A DNA stretch of 11,200 bases from Planctomycetaceae bacterium (GTDB lineage: Bacteria > Planctomycetota > Planctomycetia > Pirellulales > Thermoguttaceae). Below are positions 1-6,548 of this stretch, in pieces; the first letter of the stretch is position 1, and each line of letters opens with the position of its first letter. The translations under genes and the position numbers were made by a program. Under the pieces are notes generated by a model. That model searched no databases, was not told where the DNA came from, and saw only the letters and a list, made by a program, of their open reading frames with translations. The stretch covers positions 1-11,200 of the forward strand of contig JAIROD010000663.1 in the NCBI GenBank assembly GCA_031257725.1. Reading direction: 5' to 3'.

Positions 1-494
1 ACGGGGTTTACCCCGTGTTTGGGGGTTAAGTCGAACAACGCGGGGCAAGCCCACGCCGTTAACGTTCGGTAAATTTAGTTAACGACGGGGGTTACCCCGT
101 GTTATGGGGTTAAGCCCAACAACGCGGGGCAAGCCCACGACGTTAACGTTCGGTAAATTTAGTTAAAGACGGGGTTTACCCCGTGTTTTGGGGTTAAGCC
201 CAACAACGCGGGGCAAGCCCACGCCGTTAACGTTCGGTAAATTTAGTTAACGACGGGGTTTACCCCGTGTTGGGGGGTTAAGCCCAACAACGCGGGGCAA
301 GCCCACGACGTTAACGTTCGGTAAATTTAGTTAACGACGGGGTTTACCCCGTGTTTGGGGGTTAAGTCGAACAACGCGGGGCAAGCCCACGCCGTTAACG
401 TTCGGTAAATTTAGTTAACGACGGGGTTTACCCCGTGTTTTGGGGTTAAGCCCAACAACGCGGGGCAAGCCCACGCCGTTAACGTTCGGTAAAT
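1..494. repeat. 84-bp tandem repeat array, 5.9 units, two hairpins per unit
   Basis: Five complete 84-bp units begin at 1, 85, 169, 253 and 337. A sixth, from 421, follows the unit until 494 and then changes to a different tail. Each unit has a GC-rich palindrome (ACGGGG, TTTA, CCCCGT), a second stem around GCGGGG-CAAG-CCCACGC with one bulged A, and an AT-rich end with GTTAAC at both sides. Units differ at only a few positions. Units 1 and 5 are identical over all 84 bp, and unit 6 equals unit 3 as far as 494. The window opens exactly at a unit boundary, so the array may continue upstream. No reading frame or spacer-like unique DNA lies inside. It is probably an amplified intergenic hairpin element; function unknown. 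Confidence 0.95.
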
Positions 495-517
495 GCTGAA
501 TGATGAGAGATTCCCAA
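421..517 (+). repeat. Dispersed hairpin repeat family, full-length copy with 3' tail
   Basis: This is the last array unit plus a 23-bp tail (495-517) that includes GCTGAATGATGAGAG and ends ATTCCCAA. The same body-plus-tail arrangement recurs at 6655-6715, and in reverse at 11112-11200 with a slightly different tail. The tail therefore belongs to the dispersed element, and the 84-bp array looks like an amplification of its body. The stretch from 518 to about 660 shows nothing I can name. Confidence 0.85.
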
Positions 518-660
518 TTAGGATCACTGCCCCATAGTTCCCCTTTGATTATTATCTTGAACAATGATTCCACAAAATGCCGAAACAACCTGAAAAATTT
601 TACCCACTTTAACAACCGGCATCTGAACACTACACTAGGAAAAAAAATTAAAAATTCGTA

Positions 661-689
661 TTGGAGAAATTTTGGATTTTTTGTATATT
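661..689 (+). promoter_or_regulatory. Possible sigma-70-type promoter for the TPR gene
   Basis: TTGGAG (661-666) and TATATT (684-689) are separated by 17 bp. The -10 matches TATAAT at 5 of 6 positions, but the -35 matches TTGACA at only 3 of 6. Transcription would begin near 696, giving a leader of about 70 nt that holds a small GC hairpin around 734-747 just before the ribosome binding site. This rests on sequence match alone. Confidence 0.3.
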
Positions 690-768
690 ACGTTCGTTTT
701 ATTTTACAAGAGCGGAAATAGAGCAAAAATTTCCGGCGGGTGCGCCGAAAAGGAATTCGGGGACAATA

Positions 769-3417
769 ATGAATTATTTCAAACAGTTGGCAATCAATTT
801 GGTGATCGTTATCACCTTAACTTCTTATAATATAAGCGTTTTCGGAGATGACGCTTCTGACCGTTTTACAACAGCCAAGTCGTTGTTCGACCTTAAACAG
901 TATGAGCAAGCCCGAACCGCATTCGATACTTTTATCGCCCAGTATCCCAACCACGCCCAGACAATCGCCGCAACTTATTATCTGGCGGAATCATTGCTGT
1001 ACCTCAAACAATACGCCTCCGCCGAAACGTATTACCAACGAATTGTTGCTCCCGGTTTGGGGAATCCTTTTGCGAATGCAGCGTTGTTTCGTTTAGCCGA
1101 TATTCCCTATCTGCAAGGACAGTTTAGCGTCGCGAAACCACGTTTGGAAGAATTTATTGATCGATTGTCCCAAGATAATAATCTTCAATTCGTTTTGTAT
1201 TATCTCGGCGATATTGCCATGCGAAACAGCACGGCGGAATATGCCGCCGAAGAAGCGGAATATTATTTTGAGCAGTGTGACAAGATGTTTCCGAACGGCG
1301 CCAAAAGTCTTGAAAATAAAATCGGGTTGGCGTGGGCAAAGAATCAACTCGGAAAAATCACCGAAGCAAACGCCATTTTTCAACAATTAATGAGCAGTAC
1401 CAATCCGGTTGTTGTTGAAACCGCAACCTATCAATGGGGCGTAACATTGTTTGAACGCGGTGATTTTCAAGGAGCATCCGCAACGCTTGCCGAATTTCAA
1501 CGCCGTTGGCCGACAAGTCAGTATTACACCGATTCCATGCGTGTTCTGGCGCGTTGCAAGGGCGGACTCGGTGATTACAACGGAGCCATACAACTGCTTT
1601 CCCGAATTACTTCACTCAATACCGATGATAATCTGATAAAAGTACGTTGTCTTTACGGGTTGAAGCAAACTCAGCAGGCACAAAATCTTTTGGCAGAAAT
1701 AGAACGAACCAATAATTTGGTTTATCGTGATGAAATTGCTCTTCTCAAATCGGTGTTTTTGTTTGAGCAGCGTAATTGGCAACAAACAATTTTTACGTTG
1801 GAAACGATTCTCTTGCCGCTGTACAACACCTCGACCGGACGAGTTCTGTTCAATTATCTTACTCAACCGTCGCCTGCCGGTATTCAGAAACTGAATGACG
1901 AATCATTTATGAAAGGTTGTTCTTTGCTGGCTCAAGCGTATGCGAAAAGCGGTGATTCGGTGAAGGCAAACGCGATTGTTCAGGAAATGCAAAGTCAAGC
2001 GGCATTGCTCGGACATTCGGAAATTTACGCGATTGTTACGGAAGCAAGCAATCAACTGGCAGGAATCGCCGCTTCTACGGAATCGCCGAGAAATTCTTAT
2101 CCCGGCGGTTCAGGGTGGGGGCGGAATAATCCCGCCGGCAATCCGTCAAGAGGTCAATCGTCCAATGGACAGTGGACTTCGGGAAACACTACAATCGGTA
2201 ACACTACAATCGGTAACAATGGACAATGGTCTCTCAACAGCGGCGGTGCACGTTGGGAACGTCGGCAAACCATCACAACGCAAGGAACTGATTTAGAACG
2301 TTTTTGGCGGGCTTCACAATTTTTTGATCAGAAAAATTACACTGCCGCAGCCCAACAACTGGAACAAATTCTTGCAACACACTATAATCAGTTGATCACT
2401 CCGAAACAATATTACATTAATTATGCGGTAACGGGAACGGAAGGTACGTTGAATGAATTGACCTTTGTCAAAGCCTGTTCACTTTTGGCGTTGTCGAAGG
2501 CTCAATTAGGCGACATCGAACAAGCGAATGCGGTGTTTTCCACATTGTCGTTACGGACGAACCTGTCCGACATGGTTCAGAAAAATTTATTACAGGAAAC
2601 TCACAACCAATTAGCCGAACTGGCAAAGAACGCCAATGCGTCGGGAATATCGGAAACAGGAACAACCACTCAACCGCTTCTTTCCGAATCGGAACAACGT
2701 AAAATAATCCGCGACTGTAATTCACTTTACAACGCAAAACGTTACGAACAGGTTGAGGTCAGACTTCGTGATCTTCTTGCCAAAAAAACGGAAGAATCTG
2801 TTTCTGCCGAAGCCTTGCTGCTTCGAAGTAAAGCGAATTATCATCTCGGTAAAGAACAGGAAGCGGTTACCATGCTTGAAGACATTGTCAACAATTATTC
2901 GTCATATCCGCAATATCAGGATGCGCTTTGGTTTCTTGGAATTTATTATGATTCTTACGGTGATACGATTAAATCGGTTGAGTATTTTCAATTGTTGGCG
3001 GATCGTTTTCCGAACAGTAAACATATTGACGGAGCCTTATATTTTCTGGCGTTGGACGATTTACAGAACGGAAATAGCCGTAAGGCAACAACCTATCTGA
3101 CTCGGATTTACCGAAATTATCAAGCCGGTGAATATTGGTCGCACGCAACATGGACACTCGCCTACGAAGCGTACAAAAAAAAGGATTATGCCCAAACGGA
3201 AATTTATTTACAAAAACTTTTACAACATCCGCCTGATGTGGTTATACTTGATCGTGCGCTTTATCTTAAAGGCGAGTTGTCGCTCCGCAAAAATGAATTT
3301 GAAACGGCAATTATTGCGTTTCGGGAAATTAGTAAACTTTGCCCGGAAAGTCCGCTTTGCGATGAAGCCGCAAAAAATGCCCACCTCGCCGCCGGAAAAA
3401 ACTCAAAAATCAGGTGA
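769..3417 (+). CDS. Exported TPR-repeat protein with internal duplication
   Basis: The 882-residue product reads as a periplasmic or surface tetratricopeptide-repeat protein, a helical scaffold for protein-protein contacts. ATG 769 is chosen because it starts a clear signal peptide (MNYFKQ, then a hydrophobic run, likely cut near VFG/DD, residue 26) and has GGGGA five bases upstream. An in-frame TTG at 661 would bury that signal. TPR-like pairs fill residues about 31-435, for example LFDLKQYEQARTAFDTFIAQ followed by YP. A Gly/Asn/Ser-rich linker spans about 439-504, and more TPR-like helices run from about 510 to the end, including a segment resembling YbgF/BamD-type repeats (DRFPNSKHIDGALYFLA). 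Residues about 328-436 and 514-623 resemble each other (KGCSLLAQAYAKSGD against KACSLLALSKAQLGD), which suggests duplication around the linker. No enzymatic motif is seen. The gene stands alone, and its partner and exact role are unknown. Confidence 0.88.
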   Translation: MNYFKQLAINLVIVITLTSYNISVFGDDASDRFTTAKSLFDLKQYEQARTAFDTFIAQYPNHAQTIAATYYLAESLLYLKQYASAETYYQRIVAPGLGNPFANAALFRLADIPYLQGQFSVAKPRLEEFIDRLSQDNNLQFVLYYLGDIAMRNSTAEYAAEEAEYYFEQCDKMFPNGAKSLENKIGLAWAKNQLGKITEANAIFQQLMSSTNPVVVETATYQWGVTLFERGDFQGASATLAEFQRRWPTSQYYTDSMRVLARCKGGLGDYNGAIQLLSRITSLNTDDNLIKVRCLYGLKQTQQAQNLLAEIERTNNLVYRDEIALLKSVFLFEQRNWQQTIFTLETILLPLYNTSTGRVLFNYLTQPSPAGIQKLNDESFMKGCSLLAQAYAKSGDSVKANAIVQEMQSQAALLGHSEIYAIVTEASNQLAGIAASTESPRNSYPGGSGWGRNNPAGNPSRGQSSNGQWTSGNTTIGNTTIGNNGQWSLNSGGARWERRQTITTQGTDLERFWRASQFFDQKNYTAAAQQLEQILATHYNQLITPKQYYINYAVTGTEGTLNELTFVKACSLLALSKAQLGDIEQANAVFSTLSLRTNLSDMVQKNLLQETHNQLAELAKNANASGISETGTTTQPLLSESEQRKIIRDCNSLYNAKRYEQVEVRLRDLLAKKTEESVSAEALLLRSKANYHLGKEQEAVTMLEDIVNNYSSYPQYQDALWFLGIYYDSYGDTIKSVEYFQLLADRFPNSKHIDGALYFLALDDLQNGNSRKATTYLTRIYRNYQAGEYWSHATWTLAYEAYKKKDYAQTEIYLQKLLQHPPDVVILDRALYLKGELSLRKNEFETAIIAFREISKLCPESPLCDEAAKNAHLAAGKNSKIR
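2185..2214 (+). repeat. Perfect 15-bp tandem duplication inside the TPR gene
   Basis: AACACTACAATCGGT occurs twice back to back (2185-2199 and 2200-2214). In frame it encodes NTTIG twice in the low-complexity Gly/Asn/Ser linker. The period is a multiple of three, so the frame is kept. It looks like a recent slippage event in a tolerant linker. Confidence 0.9.
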
Positions 3418-3500
3418 TCGTGAATAGTGACGCAAGCGTTGTTTTTAACGTAATGATAAGTTCAAAATATTGTTGACGGTTCGGATTTGTAAAATTGCCC

Positions 3501-3532
3501 CGAATGTTAACGGCGTGGGCTTGCCCCGCGTT
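3501..3532 (-). repeat. Fragment of the 84-bp hairpin family (reverse)
   Basis: These 32 bp are the reverse complement of the unit segment AACGCGGGGCAAGCCCACG plus CCGTTAACATTCG. They contain the bulged GC stem but neither the ACGGGG palindrome nor the tail. The copy lies about 85 bp past the TPR gene stop, where its hairpin could end or protect the transcript; that role is inferred. Confidence 0.8.
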
Positions 3533-3581
3533 CCTACTTGTCCCTACGAGGCAAAAACGATAAACTATTAATTCATCTTTT

Positions 3582-3644
3582 AACACGAAACACACGAAAC
3601 ACACGAAACACACGAAACACACGAAACACACAAAACACACGAAA
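3582..3644. repeat. 9-bp tandem repeat (CACACGAAA), seven units
   Basis: Seven consecutive 9-bp units cover 3582-3644. Five are exactly CACACGAAA, the first is AACACGAAA and the sixth is CACACAAAA. The array is noncoding: reading frames across it give only an FVC-type or TRN-type repeat peptide with no start context. It is nearly complementary to the array at 3667-3702. Confidence 0.95.
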
Positions 3645-3666
3645 TTATAAAAAAAGGACAACAAAA

Positions 3667-3702
3667 ATTTTCGTGTTTTTCGTGTTTTTCGTGTTTTTCG
3701 TG
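3667..3702. repeat. 9-bp tandem repeat (TTTTTCGTG), four units
   Basis: Four 9-bp units (the first is ATTTTCGTG) follow 22 bp after the CACACGAAA array. Their reverse complement, CACGAAAAA, matches the first array except at the CA/AA positions, so a single strand could fold the two arrays into a long imperfect hairpin. Confidence 0.95.
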
Positions 3703-3711
3703 TTTAAAATA

Positions 3712-4069
3712 GACCAATTAATATGTATTAATGACCGATTAAGACGTATTAATTGCCGATTAAGACGTATTGATTGCCCAATTAAGACGTATTTATTGCC
3801 GATTAAGACGTATTAATTGCCGATTAAGACGTATTGATTGCCGATTAAGACGTATTTATTGCCGATTAAGACGTATTGATTGCCGATTAAGACGTATTTA
3901 TTGCCGATTAAGACGTATTTATTACCGATTAAGAAGTATTTATTGCCGATCAAGAAGTATTTATTGCCGATTAAGACGTATTTATTGCCGATTAAGACGT
4001 ATTTATTGCCGATTAAGACGTATTATTTGCCAATTAAGAAGTATTATTTGGCTATTAAGAAGTATTATT
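3712..4069. repeat. 21-bp minisatellite, 17 units
   Basis: Seventeen units of about TGCCGATTAAGACGTATTTAT run without interruption. Every unit is 21 bp except the fourth (3775-3796), which is 22 bp because of one extra base in CCCAATTAAG. The first unit and the last two are the most diverged, as expected at the edges of an array. Internal differences are mostly the base after GTATT (A, G or T) and ACG against AAG. Because 21 is a multiple of three, long open frames cross the array as repeat peptides, but the 22-bp unit shifts the frame and no ribosome binding site or plausible protein is present. I read it as noncoding satellite DNA. Confidence 0.95.
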
Positions 4070-4246
4070 TTACCCTTTATGTAACTTTACGAACCCCAAA
4101 AGAAGGGAAAAAAGGACAATGAAACCTACTGCAAAAAACTCGAATGAAATAGGAACGATTCTATTTTTAAGTTAGCGAGTAATATATCAGTGGAATTTTC
4201 AAAAGCGTCCTCGCCGACTTACTCCGGTAAACGGCAGGAAGCCGGT

Positions 4247-4316
4247 GAGGTAGGCGATCCCTTCGCTGAAGGGTCGCGCCGGTTGAGTAATCATTGATAC
4301 CAGAAGGTTTGCCTCT
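4247..4316 (+). repeat. GGTAGGCGA hairpin repeat, copy 1
   Basis: It contains GAGGTAGGCGA, then the stem CCCTTC-GCT-GAAGGG with outer GCGA/TCGC pairing, then GCGCCGGTTGAGT and an ATTGAT-ACCA-G-AGG tail. The same order recurs in reverse at 4352-4423 and forward at 10988-11061. Another stem just upstream (CTCGCCGACTT with AAGCCGGTGAG, 4210-4249) touches its start. Confidence 0.85.
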
Positions 4317-4351
4317 CCTACTGGGGATCGATTCAATAATAAAATATTGAT

Positions 4352-4423
4352 GAGGGACATTACCTGTTGGTGTCAATGACGACTCAACCGGCGCGACCTT
4401 TTAGCAAAAGGTCGCCTACCTTC
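4352..4423 (-). repeat. GGTAGGCGA hairpin repeat, copy 2 (inverted)
   Basis: Read on the minus strand it begins GAAGGTAGGCGACC, forms a perfect 10-bp stem (GCGACCTTTT / AAAAGGTCGC, 4392-4414), and continues GCGCCGGTTGAGT with the CATTGACACCAACAGG tail. It faces copy 1, and its stem arms differ in sequence but stay complementary, a sign that pairing is kept while the bases change. Confidence 0.85.
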
Positions 4424-4493
4424 TAATTTCTCATAAGTAAACAAATTTACAGAGAAATCCCACTGAGATATTAAGTTAGCGAAATGGTCTATT

Positions 4494-4549
4494 AACTAAT
4501 AACTATTAACCTATAATTCATAACTATTAACTATTAACTATTAATTAAT
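4494..4549. repeat. Heptamer repeat tract (AACTATT) before fliM
   Basis: Eight 7-bp units in strict register: AACTAAT, AACTATT, AACCTAT, AATTCAT, three AACTATT, AATTAAT. The tract ends three bases before the fliM GTG and occupies the place where a ribosome binding site would be. No Shine-Dalgarno-like purine run is present. The same heptamer precedes the DUF1080 gene. Confidence 0.9.
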
Positions 4550-4552
4550 ACA

Positions 4553-5650
4553 GTGGCTGGGGAAGTACTTTCACAAGAAGAAGTTGAAAATCTCTTGAAC
4601 ATCATGTCGATGTCGGAGAAAAAAGAGACCAAACCTGCGGCGGCAGCGGTGAGCGGTAAGAGTTCTCCGATTCTTTCCGGCGTGGGACCGTTGCATGGTG
4701 TTGGCGGGGGATCGATTTCGTCGGGTGCAAGCTGGGTTCATCAGGAAAAAATCGGTCCCGTCAATTTCAAAAGTCCGGAACGTGTTAATCGGGAGCAAAT
4801 GAAAACACTCCAGACAATGCATGAAGGTTTTGGACGGAAATTTGCCGCCGGACTTTCGGCAATGTTACGGACAGTGATTGATGTTAAACTGACGAGTGTT
4901 GATCAATTAGCGTACAGTGAATTTATTTTTGGTCTTGACAATCCGACTTGTTTCAACTTACTCCGTGCCGAACCGCTTGAAGGCAACCTGATTCTTGACA
5001 TCAATCCGTCAATCATTTATCCGATGATTGACCGGTTGCTTGGCGGCGGTCGTGAAGGGACATTGGTCACTCGCCGTCCATTGACGGATATTGAGCAACG
5101 GCTTGTGTTACGGGTTACGAAATTATTTCTCAAGGAGTTGAAACATGCTTGGGAAAATGTGATGGAACTTGATTTTGAAGTGATCCAGACGGAGAGTAAT
5201 CCGCAGTTGATTCAGATTGTGCCGCCTAATGAGGTGGTGGTGTTGCTTTGTTTTGAGGTGGCGTTGACGGAGGTGCGGGGGACAATCAATCTGTGTATTC
5301 CTTATAATTCCTTTGAACGGATTGCCGGTAAACTAAACACCAACGCCTGGACTACCTACAATAAAAAACAGGCAACTCCGCAATCAATTAAAAGAATCAG
5401 TAAATCGATTCGCAATGTCCATGTTCCGCTCAAAGTCAAACTGGCGGACGCAAAGATTAAAATGCACGAATTACTTCAACTGCGGGTGGGCGATATTATT
5501 TGTACACAAAAAAATGTGAATACGCCTCTTCTGGTCAGTGTCAAAGGTATTCCGAAATACTGGGGACATCCCGGAACTTATAAAGGTTACACCGCAGTGC
5601 AAATTGATGAAACAATCGACGATCCGACCGATATTATCGCACAGGAGTAG
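4553..5650 (+). CDS. fliM: Flagellar motor switch protein FliM
   Basis: FliM forms the middle ring of the flagellar C-ring with FliG and FliN and receives phosphorylated CheY to reverse rotation. The 365-residue product is of normal family length or slightly longer. The N-terminus has the conserved peptide LSQEEVENLL (6-15), the usual CheY-binding site, followed by an Ala/Gly/Ser-rich linker (about 28-60). The middle domain starts near SPERVNREQM (74-83) and carries the hallmark LLGGGREG (162-169) and LTDIEQRLV. The C-terminal SpoA/FliN-like domain covers about 288-352 (VPLKVKLADAKIKMHELLQL, then RVGDII). GTG 4553 is the start because it gives the family-typical MAGEVLSQEE. No Shine-Dalgarno is visible; the AACTATT tract lies just upstream. 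No other flagellar gene is in the window, so fliM is isolated here. Confidence 0.96.
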   Translation: MAGEVLSQEEVENLLNIMSMSEKKETKPAAAAVSGKSSPILSGVGPLHGVGGGSISSGASWVHQEKIGPVNFKSPERVNREQMKTLQTMHEGFGRKFAAGLSAMLRTVIDVKLTSVDQLAYSEFIFGLDNPTCFNLLRAEPLEGNLILDINPSIIYPMIDRLLGGGREGTLVTRRPLTDIEQRLVLRVTKLFLKELKHAWENVMELDFEVIQTESNPQLIQIVPPNEVVVLLCFEVALTEVRGTINLCIPYNSFERIAGKLNTNAWTTYNKKQATPQSIKRISKSIRNVHVPLKVKLADAKIKMHELLQLRVGDIICTQKNVNTPLLVSVKGIPKYWGHPGTYKGYTAVQIDETIDDPTDIIAQE

Positions 5651-5691
5651 TTTTTTTGAGTGAAGGACGCTATTGGCTTGAAATCCTACGG

Positions 5692-5731
5692 CTACGTAAC
5701 TACGTAGAGACGCAATGCATTGCGTCTCTAC
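5692..5731. repeat. 28-bp perfect palindrome with overlapping competing hairpin
   Basis: 5704-5731 is a perfect palindrome (arms GTAGAGACGCAATG / CATTGCGTCTCTAC). Its left edge is shared with a second inverted repeat, CTACGTA-AC-TACGTAG (5692-5707), so the two stems cannot both form. It lies about 40 bp past the fliM stop. It could act as a bidirectional terminator or be a dispersed palindromic repeat. No long T-run follows the stem, so intrinsic termination is not clear. Confidence 0.9.
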
Positions 5732-5760
5732 AATACGGTACTATTTATTACTAATTACTA

Positions 5761-5802
5761 AACTATTAACTATTAACTATTAACCATTAACTATTACCTA
5801 TT
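5761..5802. repeat. Heptamer repeat tract (AACTATT) abutting a start codon
   Basis: Six 7-bp units (three AACTATT, AACCATT, AACTATT, ACCTATT) fill the 42 bases directly before ATG 5803, with no base between the last unit and the start. There is no Shine-Dalgarno sequence. It is the same repeat as before fliM. Confidence 0.92.
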
Positions 5803-6459
5803 ATGAATTTTATTGTATTTTTAGTGATTTCCCTTTTTTCAGTCGTCGAACCTCAAGGGGAATACGCATGGCAACCGCTTTTTGATGGTAAAACGCTGAC
5901 ACATTGGTCGGTTCCCGTTTTTGGCGGTGATGGCGAAGTGCAGGTCAAAGACGGCAATCTGGTAATCGGTCAAGGGGCAATGATTACCGGAATTAAATAC
6001 GAAAAAGTATTTCCCCGCGTTAATTATGAAATTCGTTACGAAGCCAAACGGACAAAGGGTAATGATTTTTTTGGTGCGTTGACTTTTCCGGTTGGCGACA
6101 GTTGTTGTACGTTTATCAATGGCGGTTGGGGCGGCGGCACGGTTGGTTTGAGTTGTGTTGACGGCATGGACGCTTCGGAGAATGAAACGAGTTCTTTTTT
6201 CAGTTTTAAGGACAATCAATGGTATAAATTCCGCATTTTCGTAACCGGAACATTGATTCGTGTCTGGATTGACGAACCGACCAAAGACGGTAAACGTAAG
6301 GAAACACTGATTGTTGATTTGAAAATGGGAGAAAAGAAAATTTCACTTCGAGATGAAACTTCCCAATATCAGCCGCTTGGTTTTTGTACATGGGTGAGCG
6401 AAGGATGGATTCGTAACATCGAATACCGAAAACTAAAACCAAAAGAAGTTAAAAATTAA
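5803..6459 (+). CDS. Secreted DUF1080 (3-keto-disaccharide hydrolase-like) protein
   Basis: The 218-residue product fits the DUF1080 family, now described as 3-keto-disaccharide hydrolase domains: concanavalin-like beta sandwiches that are abundant in Planctomycetota and act on sugars outside the cytoplasm. Visible hallmarks are LFDGKTLTHW (26-35), the first strand GEVQVKDGNLVIG (44-56), a NYEIRYEAKR strand (74-83), a Gly-rich FINGGWGGGTVGLS turn (104-117), KDNQWYKFRI (136-145), RVWID (153-157) and a closing GWIRNIEYRKL (201-211). A short hydrophobic N-terminus (about 1-16) looks like a signal peptide, though it lacks the usual basic residues and its cleavage site is unclear. It is one domain of typical length, without added lectin or haem domains. 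Substrate cannot be read from sequence. It is the only carbohydrate gene here, and its leader is the heptamer tract. Confidence 0.85.
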   Translation: MNFIVFLVISLFSVVEPQGEYAWQPLFDGKTLTHWSVPVFGGDGEVQVKDGNLVIGQGAMITGIKYEKVFPRVNYEIRYEAKRTKGNDFFGALTFPVGDSCCTFINGGWGGGTVGLSCVDGMDASENETSSFFSFKDNQWYKFRIFVTGTLIRVWIDEPTKDGKRKETLIVDLKMGEKKISLRDETSQYQPLGFCTWVSEGWIRNIEYRKLKPKEVKN

Positions 6460-6548
6460 GTAATCGGGAATAGGGAACTTCTCATTATTCATTTTGTATT
6501 GATTCAGTAGAGTGTATTATCAGCTCATGTTACACATTGGTTTGATTT

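Larger units (their letters stand above)
4167..4482. mobile_element. MITE-like inverted-repeat element with 12-bp flanking direct repeats
   Basis: TTAAGTTAGCGA occurs exactly at 4167-4178 and 4471-4482, as a target duplication would. Inside, the ends form imperfect inverted repeats: TATATCAGTGGAATTTTC from 4183 against TATCTCAGTGGGATTTCTC read inward from 4470. Further in, two copies of a GGTAGGCGA-type hairpin repeat face each other (4247-4316 and 4352-4423), with an AT-rich palindrome (TCAATA/TATTGA, 4333-4350) near the centre. No transposase is encoded, and the open frame crossing it on the minus strand is not protein-like. It is best read as a non-autonomous element. A 12-bp duplication is long for most transposon families, so mechanism and family are unassigned. 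Confidence 0.6.

Noticed and set aside
1..494. CRISPR array
   Set aside because: The 84-bp units are repeated over their whole length, with no unique spacers and no cas genes nearby.
500..721. Small plus-strand ORF upstream of the TPR gene
   Set aside because: It starts inside the repeat tail, has no ribosome binding site and overlaps the probable promoter; the residue pattern is not protein-like.
661..768. TTG 661 as start of the TPR protein
   Set aside because: It would add 36 residues before a clear signal peptide and overlaps the likely promoter. ATG 769 has a ribosome binding site.
3430..3446. Intrinsic terminator after the TPR gene
   Set aside because: The stem ACGC-AA-GCGT is only 4 bp with a 2-base loop. 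Too weak to call, although a T-run follows.
3410..3664. Minus-strand ORF with an FVCFVC repeat
   Set aside because: It is only a translation of the CACACGAAA array and has no plausible start region.
3712..4069. Iteron-type replication origin
   Set aside because: The unit length would fit, but there is no rep gene, no DnaA box cluster that I can see, and 17 near-perfect contiguous units are more than expected.
3770..4084. Small Arg/Leu-rich repeat protein encoded by the 21-bp array
   Set aside because: Open frames are an automatic result of a 21-bp period without stops. More than one frame is open, a 22-bp unit shifts the phase, and no ribosome binding site is present.
4167..4376. Minus-strand 69-residue ORF in the MITE-like element
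   Set aside because: It crosses the hairpin repeats, shows no domain or start signal, and its sequence is explained by the inverted repeat.
4553..6459. fliM and DUF1080 gene as one operon
   Set aside because: They are separated by 152 bp containing a perfect palindrome and a repeat tract, and their functions are unrelated.
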